DNA from: Pomphorhynchus laevis
Taxonomy: Eukaryota > Acanthocephala > Palaeacanthocephala > Echinorhynchida > Pomphorhynchidae
Direction of reading: 5' to 3'
DNA length: 64,000 bases
Assembly (NCBI GenBank): GCA_012934845.2
Contig: WNNJ02000424.1
Coordinates: forward strand, 1 to 64,000
A program made the position numbers and the translations under genes. The stretch's first letter is position 1. The number at the start of each line of letters is the position of its first letter. This document shows positions 35,401-46,510 of this stretch, piece by piece. Below the pieces are notes generated by a model. The model was not told the DNA's origin, searched no databases, and worked only from the letters and a program-made list of their open reading frames with translations.

Positions 35401-38400
35401 AAGAAACATATTTTTGCATGAGCATTCATGCATACCATATAATATAAAATATAATACATTAAATAATGAAATTTTAAGAATTGCTACAATATGCAATGAT
35501 TTTGGCTTCAAAATCATTTAAATAATTTAATAGATACATATTTTAAACTAGGTTACTATAGAAATAACATCAAGCAGAAAATAGTAAACTATATAAATCA
35601 ACACAATAATATAAAGAATAAATTTAAACTCGTAAGTGGCAAATTTTTATGGATGGATTAAAAATAATAAACTTTGTATTAGAATAAGATACTAGATAGT
35701 TTTATCAAAGGAAATGCATCATTAGCATGTATTCGAGCCCTCTGCTATGTTGAATAGAGTAACAGGGGCCGAAACCTGATAACATAGCAGTTCCTCCTGA
35801 TGACCTCTAATCCTTATTCTGATACATAGTTTGTTATCTGTTAGTCAATTCATAACAATTGATTTTTATCTTTAATTTCAGTTTATAATTCATCTTGATA
35901 TAAATTATATCAAATCTTATAACAATTATTTATTATTAATTAATTTTTTATTATTTAACTATTTAGCATTTATTTTGCATTATTTTTAATTTGCAATATA
36001 AAATACGTAGACTCAGTTAGCTATCTAATTATCTAGTAAATATTTGTTTGTTATATTTTTTCATTCTTCATGAATACGTATCACTAGTCGATATACTAAA
36101 GATATTTAAAACAATACCGTATATAAGCTGCGATATATATTATGCTTTGTTCTGATGATATTAAAAATCTACATTTTATGTGAAAAACTTATTAATAATA
36201 ATTTAATTCATTACTTACATTTATAAAAGTTCATTTATATATTGCGAATAAATAAGATATCAGCTTAATTCGTAACTTGATCATTTAGTCAGATCTAATA
36301 ATATTATCGGATATCATTGCTGCCGGCTTCTACTACTCAACTCTTTTCACACGTTGGGTAAAGAAGAAGACCGAATGACGCTGTTGGGACAAGCCGGCTT
36401 AATTGACAGCGCAAGTTTTGAGTACATTAATTTATTTTGCCACATCACTACATTTTATTGTTTTCAGTGATATTGAAAAACTGATAGAAAGTGAAGACAT
36501 CTTAGATTCCTTTCAATTAACTGAGATCTATGAGTTTTCACAAAACTGTACATTACCAACTCTAATGGTTGTTTTTAAAATCTTCAATTAATTATTCATA
36601 TAACATTTAAAATTCAGCCGTTTAAAATAGCATTTGCCAGCATGCTATATAAACATGGACTATACAAAAAAAGCTGGGAATACTGCGAATACATAGGAAA
36701 ACATTTACTTAAACATTGGAATTCGAAATATGTATTTGATGTGTGTCGTCAAGCAATTGACAAACTGATTGAGGTGATTGACATCCTACTATTTATATTT
36801 ATTTAGAAATAATTTACTATTTATATTTATTTAGTCACGTTTTCAACATTAGGTGTTGAAAATACTCAATTACGTACGAGTATCAGCAATACAATGCGAT
36901 TCAAGTTATTTCCACAGTCTTACTACAAAAGCTGTTAAAACTAATTAGTATTTTTTTCATTTATAAATATTTATTTTTAATTAAAAGTATTTTAATAAAT
37001 TACGAATTATTCGAATGCTTAAAAATAATATTATAGTCGAAAGTACAATATATTTTTTAAATTATTGTTTCTTGTCAAATTATAATATTCTTAATTATTA
37101 CCGTTGACTGAAAATTCAGGTAACTTACAAGCTCTTGCCATTCGTAAGGAATAATCTCTATAGCAATACCGAATGGATTCCACAATTGACAAAGCTGTAC
37201 ACTCTATCCGTATGACATGTTTTATTATTTTTACATTGCATTTACTTTTGATTTAGAAGCTATACCGCACTGATAATAGAGTGTCATATTATGGATATGA
37301 TATTGAAGCTAAATCTGAAGTTAAAAATATTAAATATGTTGAGATACAAAATAAAATGCATAAAGACCCTCGTGCAACATTACCTTTTGACTTTAAACTT
37401 CAATCACGATTTTCCGACTCTCAACACAAATCAAGAGCTGAGCATAGTTGTATGTTAATAATATATTTATCTCACATTTTAACGTATGCAGATTAAATTT
37501 AAATTATGCAGGTTTTCTTTTTAAAATGTATTTAATGAGGAAATCAAACAAGTCTTAAATCATAATCGTATTAGAACTCTGATATATCTGATTTTGTTAT
37601 AATTAAAAAAATATTGTGTATAATATACACAATATCAATAGCTTTTTAACCCGACAAAAATGTATTAATCGTTCGTTTTGTTTACAATACACTTTTTACA
37701 TACTTTAGTTCCAAACCTTAACGAAACGAATGCTCAAGAAATATCTAAAGAACACGAACCGACTGCTCCGAAACAGCAAGAATTGGTTGAACATCCGTAT
37801 TTAAATAACATAGCTAACAACATATTAGTACCAGATATAGGTTTGTGTGCTTACATATGTATTTAAAACCTACATACTGTATTTAGAAGACACTGCTAAA
37901 CATGTAGAAAATTTAGAAAAAGAGGTTTTATATTTTTTTATTTTTTAAATGATTCATGTTAAAGTTTGCTTTTAGAATGGTGATGTTGAAAAGTTGACTT
38001 ATACTCAACCACAGAAGACATCACTTATCAAAAGAAAATTTGGTAATAATTATTTAAAGCCTGTAAACCCAGTTAACTTACCTGATGATGACACTTCAAA
38101 GGTATTTTAATTATTGCTGCATTTAAAATATAGATACAATCGCTTTTAATTATTGTTAAAATAGTTTACCCTTTAGCTTTAACCCTTTCGCTTTATAACT
38201 TTCTTTAATTCGCGAAAAACTTTATTTGAGTTCTTTTATTCTTCGTAACCTTCAACGTATTCAAAGAATAGTTAGTCCACACATTTGCAGACAACTTATT
38301 TCCTCACTAACCATCCTTTAACTTTACTAATCGTGTACAACCACTGACGCTTTGATCATATTTCTTCCGTCTTTTGATTCCCAATTGGCTAAGCATTTCT

Positions 38401-40177
38401 CAACGCGCAACTATGCGCTTTTTATTTCTTGTTTTTCGTTTTTGTAGATTCGACTTATTATAATATATTTAAATTCTTTCATATAACTTAATCCATTAAA
38501 CTTCTCAAACTCAACGATTAAGTAACTCAAGTCTCATAGCCATTATTCGATATTTTACTATTTATGGCCTTCACGCATACCAAATTTCTGAGCGACTTGC
38601 TCAGAACCGTCTTTATATTTACATTCGCTCTTCATTTATATTTCATTCCTTTAAGCAGCTCATTACAATCTCCTTTTGCCATCGACAAAGTTCTAGCTGA
38701 TCATTATTCATTTCACATCTGCCCTGGTTTATAAATCTTGTCAATTAAACTAACATTTATAGAAGGAAATACTAACGATAAACCTGACATGTTGCATTCT
38801 TTTCATATTTCTTGCCAACCAATTCTCAAGTTCACCACAATTCTTCTCTACTACAATTCTCAATAAACACTACTAACTCAAATCTTCACATCCACTTTCC
38901 ACAAACATCTTGCATGCGCTGTTCACTTCAATATTCAATAATTGTACAATCTCTATATCCTGCCGACACTTCTATCTTCATTCATTTTTTGACATTTTCA
39001 TAAACTTAATTCTCTAATCCTCCCAATTCATCCACTATCAGATACGCATATCTACTTTTCACATGACACTTCACCTCGCGTCTATATCGTTAACAATGAC
39101 CTTCACTATTCATCTCATCTTATTCAACGTCCACTCTATCGATACTAGTCATCAACTACCTAACTTTTATCTATTACTCCGTTGTACACCCCACACTTCT
39201 GAACTTCTCGCATAGATATCAGCTCAGCTTGCTCAATCATCAAGCAGAATAACCTGCCTTTCGAATCTTACAAATCCAATGTACATAATTTCATTTTTTC
39301 ATTGTTTAAATCGCTAAATATAGACTGAAAGTTGCTCTGGACACATCTACCACCTAAAGTTAATTCTATTTTTTTCTGTTGTTAGCGAATAGTGTGTATT
39401 TTTGATAACGTTTCTCTCTCCGCTTTTACCACAAAATAAAAACAAGTTCTTCAATACGACCCGTAAAGTCCACCACTATATCCTATACTATATCCACTAC
39501 TATATCCGCTTCTACAAACCCTCTACTAAGGCTTCTACTAACTTATAAAGTTTACAACTTTATACGCAGCATTACAAGTGATGTCTTCTTAGAAACATCA
39601 TCTTATTACTTAACGCAGAAAGTGTAAAAGTTGATATTCAGATCAACTTTACAGATCAATATCAGTTCAGATAAACTAATATTCTTATCGTTACGCTAAT
39701 AGGATTCGTATCTTTTCTTTTTCATCATTATTTGAATATTCATATCTTTTTTATTCATAATATAATGCTCTTAAAAAGTGTAGAATGTTTTATTAGTTTT
39801 AGAGTAACTTTCGAAATTTAACTTTTTTATTCAGTAAAATACATCAAAATTTTTTATTACGAAATATGAATACATAAATCATCACGATGTGATATTGTTC
39901 ATATAAACATATAAAGAATTATTTTTATCATATTCACAAACATTACCCAAATTTGCTTTAGATGGTATATGACGAAGAAAGAAAAAAATGGATTGATACA
40001 AGCACTCCAGACGCTGATGATGATTCAAAATCTGGATCTATCCTTTTTCCAGTTCCTTCCAAATGTGAATTTACTAAATCTATTAAAAATAACACGTCGC
40101 ATACTTTGATCGGATCAAAATTTGGATCTGTCAAATATTGGCAGCAAACAAAAAGAGGCATATTATTACCACCTTGA
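29469..40177 (+). CDS. SEC16, COPII coat assembly scaffold (copy 2, 5'-truncated)
   Basis: Exons: 29469-29607, 31529-31660, 31717-31894, 33328-33383, 33442-33810, 33910-33991, 34040-34163, 36289-36421, 36468-36567, 36618-36773, 36853-36933, 37120-37209, 37257-37449, 37709-37840, 37887-37924, 37976-38101, 39962-40177 (TGA). All phases match copy 1 and all frames stay open. Five replacements are visible (His to Gln, Asp to Glu twice, Ser to Asn, His to Asn) against two silent changes. Homology begins inside the intron before the first listed exon, and what lies upstream is LINE, so no promoter or start exon is seen. The exon at 36853 uses a different acceptor from copy 1. It may be transcribed from elsewhere, or be a recent pseudogene that has not yet decayed. 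Confidence 0.75.
29798..30470 (-). mobile_element. PLE-A fragment in copy 2 intron
   Basis: This is the counterpart of 8040-8710, with the same terminal stem-loop and RT piece, at a constant offset of 21758 from copy 1. Broken. Confidence 0.7.
32248..32948. other. Unassigned intron segment, copy 2
   Basis: Counterpart of 10490-11190, with nearly identical sequence and the same open stretches (32541-32855; 32762-32944). No recognisable product. Confidence 0.4.
34495..35831 (+). mobile_element. PLE-A in copy 2 intron
   Basis: Counterpart of 13650-14985. The RT half at 35024-35521 has GVPMEGNRSPITAHLLL and the same YIDD box. It sits at the same place in the same intron, so the insertion is older than the duplication. 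The 5' part is decayed. The terminal stem-loop lies at 35742-35790. Confidence 0.75.
36774..36852 (+). other. Shortened intron with a shifted acceptor, copy 2
   Basis: The deletion joins TGTTGAA directly to AATACTC and removes the CCAG acceptor used in copy 1. The nearest AG, in CAACATTAG at 36851-36852, gives an exon that starts GTG TTG AAA in frame and adds Val-Leu. A small duplication of CTATTTATATTTATTTAG lies within the intron. Confidence 0.7.
38102..39961 (+). other. G-poor intron, copy 2
   Basis: Counterpart of 17936-19794, with the same C-over-G skew and scattered substitutions. No gene recognised. Confidence 0.7.
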
Positions 40178-40737
40178 TCAATAAGTTAAAATTATTTAAC
40201 AACTAATCTACCTGCAAACTGATTTATGAAAACAGAGATATTCATTGGTTACCATATTTTATTTTTAAAAAATTGTAATTGATTTTGGAAATGTGTATTT
40301 TGTTTTGATGTTTTGTAAATAATTCATAATTATACATTTAATATATACGAATGTATAAATGTATACCTTGTTCGGGTTTTTTTTTCGATTTTAATTTGGA
40401 TTACTTACTGGATGATTGAAATGAGAAATAATTTACAAGTTAACTTCGATTTTTACAACAACAAACACATTTTAAAAACAGGAATGATTGAAATTATATA
40501 AATCACTTGTTTCAGAAAGTTATTGGATAAAAACGTTTTGAACGTAAAAGTTTGTACTAGCAAAAAGGCTCAATTAAAAGTTCACAACAAATAAATAAAT
40601 AAATGATTTTCTTATGTACTCGTAAAAAAACATAAACAAAAAAAGAAAAAACATAAATAAATGAAGAAAAAAACGTTGACGACTAGTGTCAATGTAAATC
40701 GAATAAAATCTATCGGCATTCCGCTCTTCTTCCTGCT

Positions 40738-41781
40738 TCAAGGCCTCAAATCCATGGGGATCTGAGCCCCCCAACCGATCCAACACGCCGCTTTCCGACT
40801 GAACCACCCGGGGTCTTTCACACCCCGAATAATCCAATCGGCGCGGACTATGCTGGGTAAACGAGAGACGAGGAGCTTAAGAAACCTTAGCCTTGTCTCA
40901 GGGGGACGTCCTCTAGAGAAGAAGACTAATCCCGAGATAGCCCAGGTGCCCCAGAGGCGCACCTGAGTTTTCCCTATCAACGACAGATGTTGGGCCCGTT
41001 TCAGAGCCCACCTAGCTTTCTTCAGGATACTTTTGAGTCTATCCAGGTTAGCTTTCGCCGACCAGTTCACCGTAACGGTGAACCCCAGGTATTTTACTCG
41101 ACTTGTGAAGGTGGGGAGTGGTTCTGAGGCAAATATGGAGGAGAGTGCAGAGAGTGCTAATCTCTTAAATTTTTTCTTTGTTGCAGTGGTGCCATGAAAG
41201 ACAACCGCCTGCGATTTGGCGGAGTTTAAGATAAGATTGGATTTGGGTAACTGGTCTTTTAATCTTAAAAAGAAGCGGCTTATGTCAGAGACTACGTCTT
41301 TACACCTGCGTCCAGTGAACAGGGCTGTGGTGTCATCAGCGTACACCACTAGACGTTGTTCACGTTTAAATATTTTAAATAGATTAATTGGGGCAGCAAG
41401 ATACAAGATTGGAGAAAGTGGTGAACCTTGAGGAACACCCGTAATAGGGTAGGACTGACACGGATTAGGGTCGTCTTCATAATAAAATCGCTTGGTGTAC
41501 AGCAGTATCTCCACCCTGTTCACTATTCTCGCAGGCAACCCGAGGGACCTGAGAGAAGAGATCACAAAGGGAATGGAGATGCAGTCAAATGCAGCAGAAA
41601 AGTCAAGGAAAACAGCCACTACAAGACGATGGCTATTTTCCCGACAAAACTGCTCCACCTCACCTACTGCTGAATGGATCGAGCGACCTTTGACGAACCC
41701 ATGAAAACCAGGAGGGATCAAATTACGCCTACTTAAATGGTCGCGGATTTTACGCGCAAGCGCTTTTTCGTAAATCGACAC
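40738..41781 (-). CDS. LINE-A ORF2: reverse transcriptase domain
   Basis: 347 open codons. Early motifs include GFVKGRSIHSAVGEVEQF. Motif A is AVFLDFSAAFDCI, motif B is GVPQGSPLSPILYLA, and motif C is RLVVYADDTTALFTGR, with both catalytic Asp residues present. The thumb region contains RVKYLGFTV. The C-terminus is WFSRKAACWIGWG, with no RNase H domain. It is in the same frame as the endonuclease, which lies upstream, so ORF2 was one reading frame. It would copy element RNA at a nicked target. Closest to Jockey/CR1-group LINEs; the exact clade is not resolved by eye. Confidence 0.9.
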   Translation of the reverse strand: MSIYEKALARKIRDHLSRRNLIPPGFHGFVKGRSIHSAVGEVEQFCRENSHRLVVAVFLDFSAAFDCISIPFVISSLRSLGLPARIVNRVEILLYTKRFYYEDDPNPCQSYPITGVPQGSPLSPILYLAAPINLFKIFKREQRLVVYADDTTALFTGRRCKDVVSDISRFFLRLKDQLPKSNLILNSAKSQAVVFHGTTATKKKFKRLALSALSSIFASEPLPTFTSRVKYLGFTVTVNWSAKANLDRLKSILKKARWALKRAQHLSLIGKTQVRLWGTWAISGLVFFSRGRPPETRLRFLKLLVSRLPSIVRADWIIRGVKDPGWFSRKAACWIGWGAQIPMDLRP

Positions 41782-41859
41782 GAGGGCATTTTGAATCGAA
41801 ATGGGTCGCAGATCTTTAGTGCATGAGCAGGATTTTTCTTAGGAATAAACACTCTCTTA

Positions 41860-42537
41860 CTAATATTGATGCCTGCTACATCGGATGGGGGAGGCTAGAA
41901 GCATTGTGACGGCCACCTCTCTTCTCTGATCGGCTGTCAAAAGCTGACAGACTCGAGAGGAAAGTGGAGCGTGGGATTTAGAGGTGCCCGGAAGTGGACC
42001 CCAGGAGTTAAGGATATCTGTTACAGATAAGTCCCTACTCCTGAAGTCACCACAAGGCGGGATTGGTTGAGGTGATTGCGTGGCTCCATAGTTATGAAGG
42101 GCTAGTGACTCTTCCAAAACTTTTTCAAGGCCTATCTTACCTATCCAACCAAATGCCCTATCCTTCCAGCACACAAACTTCTCCTTCCTAAATATCTTCC
42201 AGAAGGAAGACTGAGACGGGTTAAAACGAGCAATATTTGTCTTATCCCTACTCAGCTCGAACATATATCTAGTGCTCCAGTATTTATTCGAGAGGGTTTG
42301 TATTTCGGAAACAGAGAGATTAGAAAGGTTCAGCAATTTAGCTAGGACCTTGAGTTTTGTCGCAGTGGGATTGTATAAGCGACCTTTGTAGGTAGTCGAT
42401 AAAATCGCGGTAGCTTGCGAAGAGAGGTAGGTATTGAATTCGGTTAAACTCTCATGTCTTATTCTGGGGAAGAGTCGGATTGCCGACTGAAAGAAGGCCA
42501 CTCTGATCGGATCAAAGTGAAACCTCCTTCTCAGCAA
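41860..42537 (-). CDS. LINE-A ORF2: endonuclease-RT linker
   Basis: 225 open codons in the ORF2 frame, starting RRRFHFDPIRVAFF and ending ASPIRCSRHQY. A single TAG near 42553 separates it from the endonuclease. Between about 41885 and 41815 the frame slips and returns, because the expected SKRVFIPKKNPAHAL lies in another frame before KDLRPISIQNAL. The element therefore has few lesions. No enzyme motif is expected in this linker. Confidence 0.75.
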   Translation of the reverse strand: MLRRRFHFDPIRVAFFQSAIRLFPRIRHESLTEFNTYLSSQATAILSTTYKGRLYNPTATKLKVLAKLLNLSNLSVSEIQTLSNKYWSTRYMFELSRDKTNIARFNPSQSSFWKIFRKEKFVCWKDRAFGWIGKIGLEKVLEESLALHNYGATQSPQPIPPCGDFRSRDLSVTDILNSWGPLPGTSKSHAPLSSRVCQLLTADQRREVAVTMLLASPIRCSRHQY

Positions 42538-42555
42538 CGTATCCTCCTCTATCCT

Positions 42556-43197
42556 CTAACGAATGAGGTCATGAGAGGTGGTCAACTGTTGACGCGACTG
42601 CTCCGTGCAGAGGGGTTTAAGTAACCACCTAGAGTGAAGCAGTAAAATGTCGAGGATTGAATTTGTTGATGTGCAATGAAAAGTGGGGGACGGTGGTTTG
42701 TGAATAAAGTAATCGTTCCTGGCTCTGCGAAGTGATGCGTTGATCCAACGACCAGTTCTGTCGTTGAAGTCCCCTAGTATCATGTCATAGCCGCTGTCGA
42801 TAATACCATCCAGGAGGTCACGATTCTTGTGGATCTCCCCTGGACGAATGTAAACATTGGCTAGACTGAGGCGTTTACCGTTCTTACTGAGTGAAACTAC
42901 CATACAAGACAGGGCTGGACATGAGTAGTTTAGCAAGAGGGTGGACCTTAAAGAGCACTTAATTAAGGTCAAGAGTCCTTGAGAGGAAGAAGAGTGAGGC
43001 GGGGTTATGTACGGAGTATAGTGGGAACAGATATGCTTTGGGATAAATCGAGTAATGTCCTGGGGGAGACGGATAGACCGCGTCTCCTGAAGGACTATAA
43101 CATCTGCGTCTCTACCGGATAGAAGTCTAAGGGCAGAAGCACCTCCCGAATTCCACTGAAGGATATTCAGTGAAAAAGGCTCACGAGTACTCTGCAT
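42556..43197 (-). CDS. LINE-A ORF2: APE-type endonuclease
   Basis: 213 codons from an ATG: LNILQWNSGGASAL, then VIVLQETRSIR (catalytic Glu), LANVYIRPG, MILGDFNDRTGRW (Asp and Asn of the active site) and NSILDILLL, with TTSHDLIR at the end near the final His-bearing motif. This fits the exonuclease-endonuclease-phosphatase fold that nicks target DNA for LINE insertion. ORF1 ends just upstream, at 43231. Confidence 0.85.
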   Translation of the reverse strand: MQSTREPFSLNILQWNSGGASALRLLSGRDADVIVLQETRSIRLPQDITRFIPKHICSHYTPYITPPHSSSSQGLLTLIKCSLRSTLLLNYSCPALSCMVVSLSKNGKRLSLANVYIRPGEIHKNRDLLDGIIDSGYDMILGDFNDRTGRWINASLRRARNDYFIHKPPSPTFHCTSTNSILDILLLHSRWLLKPLCTEQSRQQLTTSHDLIR

Positions 43198-43230
43198 TGT
43201 GATGAACTAGTTGGAATGGGGATTGCCATC

Positions 43231-44196
43231 CTAGACCGAACTAGGAGCAGGAAGGTTTCCCTTCCCACCACCAGCCCGTTCCAGTGAAGGTACTTGCCCC
43301 TGGGCAGCGTCTTCATTTCCCCTTCTCTGTTTTTGTTTAATGAGTTTCCCGATTTTTAACGGGGGGACGGCGTGAGCCGAAGCACCCCTCTTGTTTGATT
43401 TTTCAGCAGGAACGACCACTGACGGCAGACTCATAAACAAATTGGCGACCATCTTCATAACCATTTGCTCGAGATTCTTCATAAATATTTCGGATTTGAG
43501 GTCAGAAAAAAGATCTGAAGCAACAGGACTGACTGCCACCTTGGAAAAGGTCTCTTTGTGTGGCCGCAGGGCTTGAAATTTGCATAAGTAGGCCTTGAAA
43601 TAAGGGCATTTTCTTGCCCACGCAGGGTGAGCTTCCTCGCAATTGAGGCATTTGACGGGGTTAATACAAGAAGCGTCTGTGGGGCATTCCATTTGTCCAC
43701 ACGGCCGCAACAAGCCGCCTTACTGCAGCTGGAGGCCCAGTGCCCCCATTTATGGCACCGGCTGCAGTGCGGGTATGTATACTCTTCGGTAGACACAGTG
43801 GTAAACTTAAGATTGAACCCCAGAAAGGGTTTGCAGTGATTTCTAGAAAGCAGTTCGGCCTGACCAACCGAGGCCGAACAAAAACCTACGTTTATCTGGT
43901 TACCATCTCGACCTGTCAGCGGTCTAACGTTATGTATTTTAAAAAGCTCGGTAAGATTGACTAAATCTTCATGTTCAAGTGGAACTGGAAGATTGTTGAT
44001 TTTTAGACCGACCATTATAGGCTTTGATTCGAACTTGCCAATATCTTTTAAATTGACTTAAAAAAAATTTGTATTCATTCATAGCTTCTTCTGAAGCAAA
44101 CGATATCTTAATAGTCGTCTCCGTGTATCTGACAGAGTTATACACGACTCTGTTCTTAAATTTAAGTGCGAATGTTCGAAGAAAACAATTATACAA
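43231..44196 (-). CDS. LINE-A ORF1: CCHC zinc-knuckle protein
   Basis: Read in successive frames: 44196-43975, 44015-43479 and 43713-43231. The middle piece has CSRCHKWGHWASSC, a C-x2-C-x4-H-x4-C knuckle. After a frame change, CLNCEEAHPAWARKC forms another, and the C-terminus is basic (IGKLIKQKQRRG). Such ORF1 proteins bind element RNA. At least two frameshifts make it non-functional. An N-terminal start is not seen, because the element ends at about 44212. Confidence 0.75.
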
Positions 44197-44212
44197 TGCA
44201 TGAATTCGATAA

Positions 44213-44474
44213 ACTCTATTTTATAGATCCAAAAACTCGGGCTCATACCCAAAATATTAAGTCTTACCGGAAACTATTAATCGACCCAACATAGTAGCGG
44301 GGTCAAATACGCGCTACTGAAGTATTTCCTTTGAAGAAATTTGATTATTTGGAGTACATTATTCTAATACAAAGCATATTGTCTATCATCCAATTTGCTG
44401 TTTTGTATATTGTAAAATTATAAGAAAAAATGCCATAAGCCTGATGGAAAATTTGCTGAAGAATAATGCCGTAT
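44213..44474 (+). mobile_element. Merlin 3' remnant, unit 2
   Basis: Matches 21381-21642, starting inside the transposase at DKLYFIDPKTRAHTQNIKSY. The rest of the transposase was lost where LINE-A sits. At 44480 the sequence jumps to the equivalent of about 24942, so 3.3 kb of unit 1 is absent here. Confidence 0.8.
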
Positions 44475-45219
44475 CGAGGTTATACACGACGTCAGTTTCA
44501 TCATTAACTACAAAAAGCCCGAATTCATAGAAATCAGAATTATTCTAAAGATAAATCAAATTGGCATCATAGACTAATAATTCCGTATCATTACGGTCCT
44601 CGGTTGCTACAAATAGACAGTAACCTAGTTATAAATAGGATACTGATAAAATATTATAAACAACAATTGTTTAGACATCGAGTAATATTCACAGGAATGA
44701 ATATTTCAAGGTATCTTGTCAAGTATAAGCTTAGCGTGTACAAAGAAGATAATCATAATAGTAAGCAAGGGCATTGCAACAGGTGTAAGACCAATAGATC
44801 AAAATGCTGCGATATCATCCTTGACTGTCGGAAGTTTGAGATACCTCGACAGGACTAAGCTATTCGTTAACGACTGTAACAGATTGTATATATCAAGTAA
44901 TCGTATACGTTGGAATGTGCAGTCTATGCCATGCTCATTATGTCGGTGAATAAGGTCGAACAATGAATATAAGACTATACAACAGACGACCAGACTTTAA
45001 ATATAAAGTATATAGAGAGATGCGATCGTGAAAAATTGTGTGCAAATTCACAATACTGAAAATGATATCTTTCAATATGTTATTATAAAAAAAACTTGGA
45101 AGATCCACGTTTAGGAAAAGCACTTGAACAACAGTAGGTAGGTCACCAGGTATAAATGCAGATCATATATACGACGAGAAAAGCTAAATTTAAAAATTGT
45201 ATGACATATTTTATTTTGT
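44475..45219 (+). mobile_element. PLE-B 3' fragment, unit 2
   Basis: Matches 24942-25680: the Cys-rich linker (HCNRCKTNRSKCC) at 44604-44858 and the GIY-YIG remnant near 44935-45000. Broken, as in unit 1. The match to unit 1 ends at 45219, where different sequence begins. Confidence 0.75.
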
Positions 45220-46510
45220 TTGTACATGTATTCTAGATTGAAATAGACCAAAGTACGACACGTTATTAAGACTTGTTTATCCATGATGGAATCATCCGAC
45301 TCTACCCCGGACGAACAAGAGCTTTTTCTTCGCTCTAAGGTTAGGACTTTTCTCACTTCAATAAAACATAATATCGGTCGGCTGAATTCGAGATTTTATC
45401 TTTTGGTCATAACTTACAGCACATGACCATGAATGGTTTGCGTCAAGAAAATCAAGGAGATTAAATTAAGGATCTTGCCGATGTGTCGATGACAATTACA
45501 TATATGGTGGAAAACAATTTGTTGCAAAGTAATTACAATCAGCTGTAATTATTTAATTTAATGCATCAAAATATATGTTCAATGTAATTCAAAAAGAAAC
45601 AATAAAATATAACTAAGCAATTATTATAAACTATTTATTTTAATAATTAACAGAATTAATATATGATAATTAATTAATAATTATTTGAGATAATCTATTG
45701 AAAATAGTAACTTTCTGCCGTTTGGGTGATAAGGGACGACCAGCATCAAAACGTTATTACAACACTACAACGTGAATTGGCAAATATCTACCAAATTAAT
45801 TATACTAATTCATAGGTGGTTAGTCTGCAATAATGATATTGCTTTTAAATGAATGGAAGTTCGAGCATTTAACAGCAGTTGGCACATACACAAACAGTAT
45901 TTACAAATACGGAAAGATCCTCTTGTGTTGCACATTGTCTATTTGAGCAAAACTTTCCATGAAAACTGTCAAGAGAAAATCTTATTTGAGATTAAATCTC
46001 ATTTAATCATTTAATTTCAAAGCTCGCTTTCTTTGACTACCAAACTTATAAATGTTCGGGAATTCAACTGCAGTCGTAAATTGGATAACACTATCCAGTA
46101 AGAGTTGCTTCGAATCCCAAATCAATACAAGGGAACAAAAGCAACCGTATTTAATAAAATAATTATAAAAATATAATTTTTTAATAATAATATAAAAGAC
46201 TGCCGAATATATACAGATTGGGCATTTTTTCTAATTGTCAAGTGATTTAAAACTTCAATTTAAAAAATATTATGGATTAATTTCATATAATTTGTTCTGA
46301 ATTAAAAAAATAACGATAGATAATTGAATTAGAAAGGAGAAAATAAATTATTGGCGAGTAATTTGTATCAAAGAATAGGAACCGAATCCAGATTAAATTA
46401 CACTTCCTCCTGATGACCCGTTGTATCAATTCTAAAAATTGTATATTATAACGTAATTAATTATAAAACATATAGAATCTGTAGGCGTAAAAATCTTAAT
46501 AAAAAGATTA
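45220..46510. other. Unassigned, unit 2 only
   Basis: Not present in unit 1. A short plus-strand frame at 45283-45426 reads MMESSDSTPDEQELFLRSKV and is unrecognised. Near 46379-46420, CCGAATCCAG and TTCCTCCTGATGACC resemble the PLE-A terminus. The rest shows nothing I can name. Confidence 0.4.

Larger units (their letters stand above)
40586..44212 (-). mobile_element. LINE-A, nearly full-length Jockey-like retrotransposon
   Basis: On the minus strand this reads ORF1 with CCHC knuckles, an APE-type endonuclease, a linker, the reverse transcriptase, and a 3' UTR ending in an ATTT repeat tail (40586-40605). It is less AT-rich than its surroundings and the best-preserved element here. It interrupts unit 2: the left flank matches copy 1 up to 20425 and the right flank resumes at 21381, so about 955 bp of target is missing and no target-site duplication is seen. 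The 5' end lies inside or just before ORF1, so it is slightly 5'-truncated. Confidence 0.9.

Noticed and set aside
43391-43964. Several plus-strand frames over LINE-A ORF1
   Set aside because: Shadows produced by the less AT-rich composition of LINE-A. The minus-strand frames carry the zinc knuckles.
45111-45356. Minus-strand frame of 81 codons
   Set aside because: No motif, present only in unit 2, and overlapping an equally plausible short plus-strand frame at 45283. Neither can be supported.
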